From Dyadobacter sp. LHD-138 (GTDB taxonomy: Bacteria > Bacteroidota > Bacteroidia > Cytophagales > Spirosomataceae), in contig NZ_JAVFVU010000019.1 of assembly GCF_030929615.1 (NCBI RefSeq), positions 18,228-82,227 of the forward strand: a DNA stretch of 64,000 nucleotides. Reading direction: 5' to 3'. A program made the position numbers and the translations under genes. This document shows positions 19,233 through 26,150 of this stretch, piece by piece (within the stretch, counting starts at the first letter, position 1; every line of letters begins with the position of its first letter). The notes under the pieces are model-generated. The model was not told where the DNA came from. It searched no databases and saw only the letters and a list, made by a program, of their open reading frames with translations.

Positions 19233-19649
19233 ATGAAAAAAATATTAATTCTCAATGGTCCTAATCTTAATCTTTTAGGCACGCGCGAACCAACTGTTTA
19301 TGGCAGTCAAACGTTTGAAGACTATTTCAAAACTTTGAAAGCGGAATTTCCCAACACACAGTTACATTATTACCAGTCCAACCACGAGGGCGATTTAATC
19401 GATAAAATCCACGAAACAGGTTTTACTTTTGACGGAATTATAGTCAATGCCGGTGGTTACTCCCATACTTCCATCGCGCTGGCCGATGCGTTATCGGCTG
19501 TGACCACGCCAGCTGTGGAAGTCCATATTTCGAACATCCACGCGCGCGAATCTTTCCGCCACCATAGTTTCTTGACCAACCGCTGCAAAGGCATGATCTG
19601 CGGACTGGGGCTAAAAGGTTATGAACTTGCCGTAAGATATTTCCTTTAA
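19233..19649 (+). CDS. aroQ: Type II 3-dehydroquinate dehydratase
   Basis: 138 residues from ATG at 19233; the frame extends 17 codons further up, but the protein family begins at MKKILILNGPNLNLLGTREP. Signature elements: the active-site Tyr in TVYGS, FYQSNHEG-like YYQSNHEGDLID, INAGGYSHTS-like VNAGGYSHTSIAL, VEVHISNIHARESFR and the catalytic His region. It makes 3-dehydroshikimate in the shikimate pathway. Dodecameric and cytoplasmic in known members. Confidence 0.95.
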   Translation: MKKILILNGPNLNLLGTREPTVYGSQTFEDYFKTLKAEFPNTQLHYYQSNHEGDLIDKIHETGFTFDGIIVNAGGYSHTSIALADALSAVTTPAVEVHISNIHARESFRHHSFLTNRCKGMICGLGLKGYELAVRYFL

Positions 19650-19652
19650 AAT

Positions 19653-22142
19653 TTAGCGGAACACAGCGTTACTGAAAAGTATTTTGCCATTATAAAGCAT
19701 TCCCCGGAAAAGCGGGTCATCCATAAGGTAGATGATTTGTCCCTGGCCGATTTCCTGAACGCCCATAATTAATGTGTTTTTTAGCTTTTCAGTAGCCTTG
19801 TTGCCGACAAATCCTGCTTTGTATCCGGTTTCGGAAAGATAGCCCACGTTCCATCCATCCGTCAGATAATCAATGTTATAGGCATTTCTGACAATGCTGA
19901 AATATTCTTTGCTGCATCCGAAAGCGAGAGGGTGTGTGGCATCGAGTGAAACCTGATACATGCTGCCGGGCGACGAATAGCTGCTTTCCTCCCTTTCCTT
20001 ATCCCCGAATTTCTTAAACGGATCCGAATTATTTTTAGGTGCCGAATTCTTTTTGGCTATTTCAAAACCGGGTTTGTTCAAAAATGCCTCGTTGGCATCT
20101 TCCATCGCAATGAGCTTGCCGCCTTTTTTGATCCATTCTTGCAAAGTATTCAGCATTTTATCGTTCAGGATTGTCGAATAATTTCCGTCGGGTAATATCA
20201 AAACGTCCACCTGGTCCAGGGGTAATTGCGCGATTTTTGAGGCAGAGATTAGCGTTAAGGGGTATCTAATTTGCTGCTCGAAATAATGCCAGACCGCGCC
20301 CAGAGAGGTTGTTGAAATACCTTCGCCATATAAGGTCACGATTTTCGAAGATTTCAATGAAACAACCTGATCTGAACCAAAATCGACGCCGGATGACACC
20401 GAACCTGTGGTAGTCGGGGTCAGTTTAACATGGTATTTCGTGGCCAGTGAGGTTACGAGACTGTCAAAATTTGATCCGCCGTTGCCTTTTTTTGCAATGA
20501 TTAGTGTGCCTGCCTCAAACGCTGTTTTATTGGTTTCAAAGGGCAAATTCGACGTGCGCACAAGGATTTTTCTTTTTAATAGCTCTGAAAGAAAAATCAC
20601 ATCGTTGACACTTTTCCAGTGTGCGAGATAAGCGTAAGGTTTTGTTGCAGGGATGTTATTCTCAATTTTTTTAGATTGATAGGTCGCCGGAGTCAGCTTT
20701 TCCTTCAAACCATAAGCATGCAAGCCATAAAGGTAGGAGAGACCCCAGCTTGTGATGTCGTAAGTGACCGAATCCTCCAAAGTCGGCTGCGATTCGAAAA
20801 GGATTTTGAGCAGATTGGATTTTGGCTGATAAGCACTGATCAAAAGATCGCTGTTATCCGTTTTAATGGTTTGCTCCGCATGGCTTGTCAGTTCTGTGCC
20901 TTTAACCGATATATTTTTGCCCACGACACCATATTCAAATCCTTGTTTGTTGAGCCATTCGGCAAATGACCGGGTTCGCTCCTCATTCCCCTGCGACTTG
21001 ATCAGATAGGTTTTATAAGTTCCAATCGGTTTTTGAATGGCATTGTCATAAAAACTGATGAACTCGCTGACGATCTTCTCTTTTTGGGACGAAATGGTTT
21101 CCAGTGTAGCAATACTTGTGACATAATGATGGTCAATTCTGCTTTTCAGCGTCAGCGTATCATTTTGATCCGGTCTGGACAATGCCAATCCACCCCGTCC
21201 GCCGCCGCCCTGCTCGAAAGTGATACCGATGGCGCCGTTATAGGTCGGCCAGGTATCGCCGTAACTTGGATAAAACAGGTCATAGTCCTTTTTCGAAAAG
21301 TAGGTCCAGTTTCGCTGGTCAAAATATTTGCGGCAGTTGGCACCCAGGAGCTCATTGAATTCCCGCTGCCATTTCGTGATATCCTGATGGTAAGGCTTGG
21401 CGGCTGGCGGGAAATAATAACTGCGCGCCGCTCCCATTTCGTGGAAATCGGCATGCAAATGCGGCATCCACTGATTGTAGAACGCTACCCGTTCCTGCGT
21501 TTCCTTCTGTGTTTGCCAAGCCCAGTCGCGGTTCAGATCGAAGAGATAATGGTTAAACCGGCCGCCTGGCCATGGCTCGTCGTGTTCCAGAGCAAAAGGA
21601 GTGATGTCCGGCTCAACATTCTGTACACGGTTATACCACGAAACGTAGCGTTCGCGGCCATCGGGATTGCTGCATGGGTCAAGAATGATAATTGTGTTTT
21701 TCAGGGCCGCCTGTGTAGACGGATTGTTTTTGTTGAGCAGTTCATAAAGCACTTTCATCGCCGTTTCCGACGAAACAGCCTCGTTTCCGTGAATATTATA
21801 ACCCAGCCAGGCAATAGCCGGTGTTTTTTTACCCGTATTCCCGGGAAGCAGTTTTATATTTTTCAGGTGGTTGTTCCGGAGGTTATCGAGGTTGGCAAGG
21901 TTTTCCGGCGAAGCCACAATCGCGACCATTAAAGGTCTCCCTTCATAAGTACTTCCATATTGTATCAGCTTCACGCGATCCGGGTTTTGGGCGGCGATGG
22001 TTTTGTAGTAATCCAGAATCCGATGGTGGAAAGAAAATTTACTACCCAAAGGATACCCCAGAAAATCATCGGGTGTTTTGTTTTGCGCATTTGTATTCAG
22101 GAACACAAAAGAGAGTAGAAGACCACAAATATATCTGATCAT
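19653..22142 (-). CDS. Secreted M14-family zinc carboxypeptidase
   Basis: 829 residues with a Sec signal peptide (MIRYICGLLLSFVFLNTNAQ). The M14 domain occupies about residues 30-350: GSTYEGRPL, the zinc pair His and Glu in NIHGNEAVSSETAM, DPCSNPDGRERY and the third zinc His in HADFHEMGAARS. The C-terminal half (about 370-829) has a Gln amidotransferase-like fold look, with VDVLILPDGNY and WIKKGGKLIAMEDAN. This domain pairing is typical of large Bacteroidota M14 proteins that digest peptides outside the cytoplasm. It converges on aroQ. Confidence 0.9.
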   Translation of the reverse strand: MIRYICGLLLSFVFLNTNAQNKTPDDFLGYPLGSKFSFHHRILDYYKTIAAQNPDRVKLIQYGSTYEGRPLMVAIVASPENLANLDNLRNNHLKNIKLLPGNTGKKTPAIAWLGYNIHGNEAVSSETAMKVLYELLNKNNPSTQAALKNTIIILDPCSNPDGRERYVSWYNRVQNVEPDITPFALEHDEPWPGGRFNHYLFDLNRDWAWQTQKETQERVAFYNQWMPHLHADFHEMGAARSYYFPPAAKPYHQDITKWQREFNELLGANCRKYFDQRNWTYFSKKDYDLFYPSYGDTWPTYNGAIGITFEQGGGGRGGLALSRPDQNDTLTLKSRIDHHYVTSIATLETISSQKEKIVSEFISFYDNAIQKPIGTYKTYLIKSQGNEERTRSFAEWLNKQGFEYGVVGKNISVKGTELTSHAEQTIKTDNSDLLISAYQPKSNLLKILFESQPTLEDSVTYDITSWGLSYLYGLHAYGLKEKLTPATYQSKKIENNIPATKPYAYLAHWKSVNDVIFLSELLKRKILVRTSNLPFETNKTAFEAGTLIIAKKGNGGSNFDSLVTSLATKYHVKLTPTTTGSVSSGVDFGSDQVVSLKSSKIVTLYGEGISTTSLGAVWHYFEQQIRYPLTLISASKIAQLPLDQVDVLILPDGNYSTILNDKMLNTLQEWIKKGGKLIAMEDANEAFLNKPGFEIAKKNSAPKNNSDPFKKFGDKEREESSYSSPGSMYQVSLDATHPLAFGCSKEYFSIVRNAYNIDYLTDGWNVGYLSETGYKAGFVGNKATEKLKNTLIMGVQEIGQGQIIYLMDDPLFRGMLYNGKILFSNAVFR

Positions 22143-22296
22143 GATAAGGGGAATGAATTTAGAGGTATGCCTTTCCCAAATTTAAAAAGTAATGGCAATT
22201 TAATGGCAGTCTCAAATAACTTAAAAAAAAGTTTTTAAATTAAGTCTCTGATAATAAGTGTAGTAAAAATTATTTTTAAATTATTTTTATCTAGCA

Positions 22297-22328
22297 TTTG
22301 GATATGAAAAATCAACCGTGCATATTTG
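22297..22328 (+). promoter_or_regulatory. Likely promoter of the tRNA-Glu gene
   Basis: TTTG at 22297-22300, 20 bp, then CATATTTG at 22321-22328, one base off TAnnTTTG. A transcript would begin about 65 bp before the tRNA. Confidence 0.5.
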
Positions 22329-22402
22329 CACCACGATAAAGGAAACGGAGTCGGAAAAAAGAAAGAAAGTGCTGAAATCGCACACGAAGTAGGAGACCAG
22401 TC

Positions 22403-22474
22403 GGCCCATTCGTCTAGCGGTTAGGACACGACCCTTTCACGGTTGAAACAGGGGTTCGATTCCCCTATGGGTCA
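22403..22474 (+). tRNA. tRNA-Glu (anticodon TTC)
   Basis: A full cloverleaf: acceptor stem GGCCCAT with ATGGGTC (one G-T pair), D-arm with the AGCGGTTAGGA loop, anticodon stem CGACC/GGTTG with loop CTTTCAC, T-arm GGGG-TTCGATT-CCCC, discriminator A at 22474. CCA is not encoded, as usual in Bacteroidota. Its 3' end is the attachment site of the prophage, and the left junction keeps the gene intact. Confidence 0.97.
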
Positions 22475-22476
22475 CA
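22460..22476 (+). repeat. Prophage attachment site, left (att core)
   Basis: A 17-bp sequence ttcccctatgggtcaca covering the 3' arm of the tRNA. The identical 17 bp is found at 63741-63757. The flanking bases differ on both sides, so the core is 17 bp. Confidence 0.93.
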
Positions 22477-22534
22477 AATCGTGTAAGTTTAGAGTTCATT
22501 TCTTTCTCTGATCCAACTGTTTAAGTTATTTTGG

Positions 22535-22563
22535 AAGCCTGCTGAAAAGCAGGCTTTTTTGTT
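22535..22563 (+). terminator. Terminator just inside the prophage left end
   Basis: AAGCCTGC / GCAGGCTT stem, 6-nt loop, then T-run. Being inside the phage, it supplies a new stop for the tRNA transcript and shields the integrase gene from read-through. Confidence 0.85.
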
Positions 22564-22586
22564 TTGCTTCAAGTATTTAGCTCCTG

Positions 22587-22625
22587 TCTCACAACTCCGC
22601 TCACAGTTACATTTTCTTGCTCACA
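22587..22625 (+). repeat. CTCACA repeats, candidate integrase arm-type sites (left arm)
   Basis: Three direct copies of (T/G)CTCACA at 22587-22593, 22599-22605 and 22619-22625. Two more lie near the right end (63662-63668, 63674-63680), and gctcacagtt is shared by both ends. See findings. Confidence 0.5.
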
Positions 22626-22656
22626 CCGTTAAGATGGTTCGTATTAAACTTACCTC

Positions 22657-23955
22657 TTGATGATTTTTTTAAAGAATGACATGATTGTTGATGTTCACTT
22701 TTTCCTGCGCGGAAAAGAAACTGCCAAACCTGACGAGCTTTGTTCCATCTACGCGCAGATAGATTGTGATGGTTTGCGGGGAACTGCGTTTTCAATCAGA
22801 TTGCAAATCCCTGCTAAATACTGGCAGGTTAAACCCACCCCTAAAAAAAGTAAGATTAAGCCGTCCACCAGCGAGCACCCGGCAAGTAGTAGTTATTTGT
22901 TGTCAGAACAAATAAATGAAGGCATTGCCCGGATCCGGAAAGCAGCCCAAACCGCAAAGAACATTTTAGAATCCACAGAACAGGAAATTACCCCGGAAGC
23001 TATTAAGCTAATTATTACGGCAAAAAGAAAAGTAGCACCAGGGAAACAGTTTCTAGCAACACTTGACGAACTACGGGACGTGCTTACGTCCAAAAGGTCG
23101 AAAAACACCATGACCAACTATCGGACCAGAAGAAACAATATCCATGAATTTTTATTGGCCAAAAACTATGGTAATCTGAAAGTAAGTGAGTTTAGATATA
23201 GCCATTTCGAAGAATTTCAGTTGTGGATGATAGACCAAAAAAATGATGACGGATCCGAGCGATGGGGAACCAATACCATTAATAAACATTTAACACTTGT
23301 TAACCAGGTTTTGGAATATGCCATTAATAAGGAATACTTAAAATCCAACCCCATCGGTGCTATGGGCTTGGAGTATGACCGTAGCAAGCCGCCTCAATAC
23401 ATGGAGGCCGACGCGAGGCAGCGCGTCGAAGAATGTACGGTCAAATCCTTAGAAAGGGAAATTGACGTTTCTATATTCTTAATGTACACAGGCCTGAGCC
23501 ATACGGATTATTCAAGCCTGGGAGACGAACACCTTTATAGGCTACCGGCAGGGGAGTACTTTATTAAAAAACCGCGTGATAAGACAAATATTTATTCAAT
23601 CATTCCACTGCTTCCCCAGGCTCACGCGATTATTAAAAAATATGGCAGTATCCGGAAACTGCCACGGCTGGATCTCAGCGATTTTAACAAAGCTTTGAAA
23701 ATTTTAGGTGAATTGACAAAGGCACCTTTTAAGCTGTCTACGAGCGTTTTTAGAGATACCTTTATAAGTATGATGGAAAATGAAATGATGGTTCCTGCCA
23801 GGTTAATTATGTTTATGGTTGGTCACACCAACGAACGTCAATTAAGTAACTATTCTATCGTTCACCCGGCCCGGATCCTGCACGACCTGAACAAAAACAA
23901 AGTTGTAATTCCTTTCAATTTGGAAGCTTTTGAAGATTTGATCAAAGCTTCGTAA
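22657..23955 (+). CDS. Bacteroidota-type phage integrase (tyrosine recombinase)
   Basis: 432 residues (a second start at 22681 is possible). Arm-binding domain about residues 1-60 (VDVHFFLRG to IPAKYW), a core-binding SAM-like domain (about 125-215, TLDELRDVLTSKRSKNTMTNYRTRRNN) and the catalytic domain. In the catalytic domain TGLSHTDYSSL has Ser where most recombinases have the first Arg; STSVFRDTF has Ser in place of the His of HxxR; Arg, the His of VGHTNERQLS and the Tyr nucleophile (SNYSIV) remain. Ser for Arg is known in IntDOT-type enzymes; the His change is unusual. It faces inward from the tRNA end and ends at a bidirectional terminator. Confidence 0.93.
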   Translation: MMIFLKNDMIVDVHFFLRGKETAKPDELCSIYAQIDCDGLRGTAFSIRLQIPAKYWQVKPTPKKSKIKPSTSEHPASSSYLLSEQINEGIARIRKAAQTAKNILESTEQEITPEAIKLIITAKRKVAPGKQFLATLDELRDVLTSKRSKNTMTNYRTRRNNIHEFLLAKNYGNLKVSEFRYSHFEEFQLWMIDQKNDDGSERWGTNTINKHLTLVNQVLEYAINKEYLKSNPIGAMGLEYDRSKPPQYMEADARQRVEECTVKSLEREIDVSIFLMYTGLSHTDYSSLGDEHLYRLPAGEYFIKKPRDKTNIYSIIPLLPQAHAIIKKYGSIRKLPRLDLSDFNKALKILGELTKAPFKLSTSVFRDTFISMMENEMMVPARLIMFMVGHTNERQLSNYSIVHPARILHDLNKNKVVIPFNLEAFEDLIKAS

Positions 23956-23959
23956 AATA

Positions 23960-23985
23960 AAAAGGCGGTCTGTTGGCCGCCTTTT
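23960..23985. terminator. Bidirectional terminator between integrase and the leftward operon
   Basis: AAAAGGCGG / CCGCCTTTT stem with an 8-nt loop; A-run on one side and T-run on the other, so it can stop both the rightward integrase transcript and the leftward late transcript. Confidence 0.75.
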
Positions 23986-23997
23986 ACCCCGTAAATT

Positions 23998-24213
23998 TTA
24001 TCCCTCCCATTTGCGAATGGTGTTTATTTTCCACTGATATCGGCCGTTGTCCAGTTTTTCGGGTTTAAAGGAGACTTCATACAAAATGTCATCATATCCA
24101 CTTAGCATCCAAAAACCCTTTCCCTCGTAGGTTTCCGGATTGAAGTCTTTCAGGTCCTTCATTGCTTTATCCAGGATAAAGGCCTTTTCGTCTTCGGACA
24201 TATTCATTCCCAT
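23998..24213 (-). CDS. Small hypothetical phage protein
   Basis: 71 residues, acidic N-terminus (MSEDEKAFILDKAMKDLKDF), then an aromatic-rich sheet region with YEGKGFWMLSGYDDILYEVSF. No signal peptide or membrane helix. It is the last leftward gene and lies beyond a terminator (24255-24287), so it may have its own promoter in the 42 bp gap. Function unknown. Confidence 0.55.
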   Translation of the reverse strand: MGMNMSEDEKAFILDKAMKDLKDFNPETYEGKGFWMLSGYDDILYEVSFKPEKLDNGRYQWKINTIRKWEG

Positions 24214-24254
24214 TCCTCGATCGTATTAACTGCTGACTTTTTTAGTAATTATAC

Positions 24255-24287
24255 AAAAAACGGCTGACAATAATGCCAGCCGTTTTT
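24255..24287 (-). terminator. Terminator at the end of the lysis operon
   Basis: AAAAACGGCTG / CAGCCGTTTTT, an 11-bp perfect stem with an 11-nt loop and T-runs for both strands, directly after the leftward gene that ends at 24288. Confidence 0.8.
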
Positions 24288-24674
24288 CTAATAAGAAAGC
24301 GCCGTCCGGAAATACGGGATTCCCGTCATTCCGCCGTACCTGGTTGCAAAAGGGATCAAATCACCTTCCTTTGTCCGGTAGTACAAATCGGGCCTGGTGT
24401 CGATCGTTACAATTTCACCAGCTTTAATCTTCACCAAAAAATGCCATTCGGGCGGGTCGTGATGCACTACTGGGTAAGTCCGCGTATGTCCTTTTCCATC
24501 GGATGTTACACTTAGCGTAACGTAGGTTCTCGCCTCTCTGTAACGTTTTTGAACTACTATCCCGTTAGAATTTAGGGTTTTGCCTGATATCATATCAATA
24601 ATCATAAAGACAAATAATGATGCAATCAGGGCTATAAGTACGGTGCTTCCGTATAATTGAATGAACCTTTTCAT
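24288..24674 (-). CDS. Small membrane-anchored phage protein
   Basis: 128 residues from ATG at 24674 (an upstream ATG at 24698 would overlap the neighbour). One membrane helix near the N-terminus (about residues 7-27, STVLIALIASLFVFMIIDMI), then about 95 residues of beta-rich sequence with SVTSDGKGHTRTYPV. Its position behind holin and DUF5675 suggests a late or lysis-linked envelope role. Family not recognised. Confidence 0.6.
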   Translation of the reverse strand: MKRFIQLYGSTVLIALIASLFVFMIIDMISGKTLNSNGIVVQKRYREARTYVTLSVTSDGKGHTRTYPVVHHDPPEWHFLVKIKAGEIVTIDTRPDLYYRTKEGDLIPFATRYGGMTGIPYFRTALSY

Positions 24675-24678
24675 ACAA

Positions 24679-25137
24679 TTACGGGTAAGTCCTGACAATC
24701 GTACACCAAACTTCTTCCCCTTTTTTCAGGGCCTCGTTGATCTTCAAAAACAGAACATCGCAAGCCGTCCGGCTGGTGGTTACGATGTATTCCTGTTCTT
24801 CCTTGGCGTACCCTTTCCCTGGCAACAAACACCCTTCGGTGTCAATGTGGCGGTTTCCCGGATGTATCCGGATCCCGGCGAAACCTGGCACGTTGACCAG
24901 GATCGGTAAAAGTCTTTTGAACCGGTTGGAATAGGTGACGGCAACCTGGTAACGGCCGGTTGGGATTGCCGTTTTGCCGTAGACCTTTTCGCGTTTGATA
25001 TCAGCCAGGGGCATGTCAGATTTTAGCCCGCGGTCGCGGTCCTCTAAAATAAAATGATGCGCCTGGCCGTCTACCGTAACGGAACTTACTGTACTGTTGA
25101 CGCCACGCCAGCGCCTTGTAACAAATATTTCCATCAC
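24679..25137 (-). CDS. DUF5675 family protein of the lysis cassette
   Basis: 152 residues. It matches the DUF5675 pattern: VDGQAHHFILEDRDRG, the GKTAIPTGRYQV turn, GFAGIRIHPGNRHIDTEGCLLPG, then VLFLKINEALKKGEE. The His and Cys in IHPGNRHIDTEGC resemble an L,D-transpeptidase-like active site, so a cell-wall role is plausible but not shown. It starts at the holin stop (ATGA-like overlap) and is next to the holin, which suggests the endolysin position. Confidence 0.8.
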   Translation of the reverse strand: MMEIFVTRRWRGVNSTVSSVTVDGQAHHFILEDRDRGLKSDMPLADIKREKVYGKTAIPTGRYQVAVTYSNRFKRLLPILVNVPGFAGIRIHPGNRHIDTEGCLLPGKGYAKEEQEYIVTTSRTACDVLFLKINEALKKGEEVWCTIVRTYP

Positions 25138-25601
25138 ATTAAATCTTTAAATTGCCCGGACTCGTCAAACTTTTTTAACCTGGCAAGAACCCAGGCAGGA
25201 AGTAGGTTCGGCTTTATTTCGCCGACGTTCTCAAAAATGCTGATTGCTTCGCGGACCATCATTGCGCAATAAAGGACATCGTCCACCCAGTCAAAAAGGC
25301 CGGTTGCGGTCCCTGAAATCGGAAAGCTGATCAGCACGTGGGAAGTGATCAGGATTGCCCCGTACAGCATTATTTTTTCGAACAGCCTGGCATAGGCGCG
25401 TGACTCCAAGGTCTTTTTAACATAAGCCTTGTAGGTACCCAGTACCGTGTCCACCACAACCAGCGTGATCAGGAATAAAACAAACTGCCAGTCTGAAAAA
25501 ATGTACGTGTCGAAAACTGTTTTGATGCCTGCGAAGGCAGCCGATACGGCTAAGAAGTGCTTATCTGAGATGTTTGTAAACATCGAATTAAGTGTTTTCA
25601 T
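25134..25601 (-). CDS. Phage holin family protein
   Basis: 155 residues with three hydrophobic segments: about 35-55 (DWQFVLFLITLVVVDTVLGTY), about 75-95 (MLYGAILITSHVLIS) and about 105-125. The middle TLVVVDTVLGTYKAY and the late EAISIFENV are typical of the toxin-secretion/phage-lysis holin family in Bacteroidota. It makes inner-membrane pores at lysis time. Overlaps the genes on both sides by 4 nt. Confidence 0.85.
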   Translation of the reverse strand: MKTLNSMFTNISDKHFLAVSAAFAGIKTVFDTYIFSDWQFVLFLITLVVVDTVLGTYKAYVKKTLESRAYARLFEKIMLYGAILITSHVLISFPISGTATGLFDWVDDVLYCAMMVREAISIFENVGEIKPNLLPAWVLARLKKFDESGQFKDLM

Positions 25602-26011
25602 AATTTAAGAATGATTAAAGTGCCCAGCGCTCCGACCGCGGTACCAATCAAGAATCTGCGTGTAGCTCCTTTTCGCAAGTCCGCCAGCTGGGCGTTGTAT
25701 TTTTTTTGAATCAGTTCCCGCTGCTTGTCTCTGAGATCAACCAGTATCCGTAATTCAAGATTTGCTTGAATCAGGTGCTTATTTTCCAGTTGCAGGTGAA
25801 AGGTTACCGGTTTGAGGGCCTCGTACCGAATCGCTGAATCCAGGAGCGCTTCTTCGTAACGTTTCTCGAAGATCTCTTCTGTACCTTGCGCGAATAGTGT
25901 CCCAGTGAGCAGACTTAATATTGACAGTATCAATATAAATTTTCCACGCTTTTTCCCATTCCTGGTGATGGATTTCAGCAGAATCGGTATGAAGTTTTTC
26001 TTGCTCAGCAT
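25598..26011 (-). CDS. Exported protein with C-terminal membrane anchor, spanin-like
   Basis: 137 residues: basic N-terminus, a strong signal peptide ending at TGTLFAQ (residues 23-42), a charged coiled-coil-like body with FEKRYEEALLDSAIRYEAL and LRDKQRELIQKKY, and a C-terminal hydrophobic segment (about 118-137, FLIGTAVGALGTLIIL). Its first 77 codons lie in a different frame inside the upstream gene. Position before the holin, envelope location and overlap resemble spanin pairs, but it is not a classic Rz1 lipoprotein. Function is inference. Confidence 0.6.
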   Translation of the reverse strand: MLSKKNFIPILLKSITRNGKKRGKFILILSILSLLTGTLFAQGTEEIFEKRYEEALLDSAIRYEALKPVTFHLQLENKHLIQANLELRILVDLRDKQRELIQKKYNAQLADLRKGATRRFLIGTAVGALGTLIILKL

Positions 26012-26150
26012 GATAAATTATTTTGTCTTGTAGGTCTTCTGTTGTGCTGGGCACGGGTTCTTTTTGTAGCTCTTTTGTTAAAAGAATAACGGCAATAGCG
26101 ATAACTAAGCCCAGGTTTATACCCCAGATAAGTCGACTGGTGATTTTCAT
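25779..26150 (-). CDS. Inner-membrane-anchored coiled-coil protein, i-spanin-like
   Basis: 123 residues: one N-terminal membrane helix (about residues 6-24, LIWGINLGLVIAIAVILL) and a charged helical periplasmic region with EDLQDKIIYHAEQEKLHTDS and RARYRRDLRETLRR. That is the layout of Rz-like i-spanins. The 3' 233 nt overlap the next gene out of frame. ATG overlaps the stop of the 853-aa gene (ATGA). No sequence family was recognised. Confidence 0.6.
   Translation of the reverse strand: MKITSRLIWGINLGLVIAIAVILLTKELQKEPVPSTTEDLQDKIIYHAEQEKLHTDSAEIHHQEWEKAWKIYIDTVNIKSAHWDTIRARYRRDLRETLRRSAPGFSDSVRGPQTGNLSPATGK

Noticed and set aside
23998..24213. Excisionase
   Set aside because: Its sequence has no helix-turn-helix and it is not next to the integrase promoter side; left as hypothetical.
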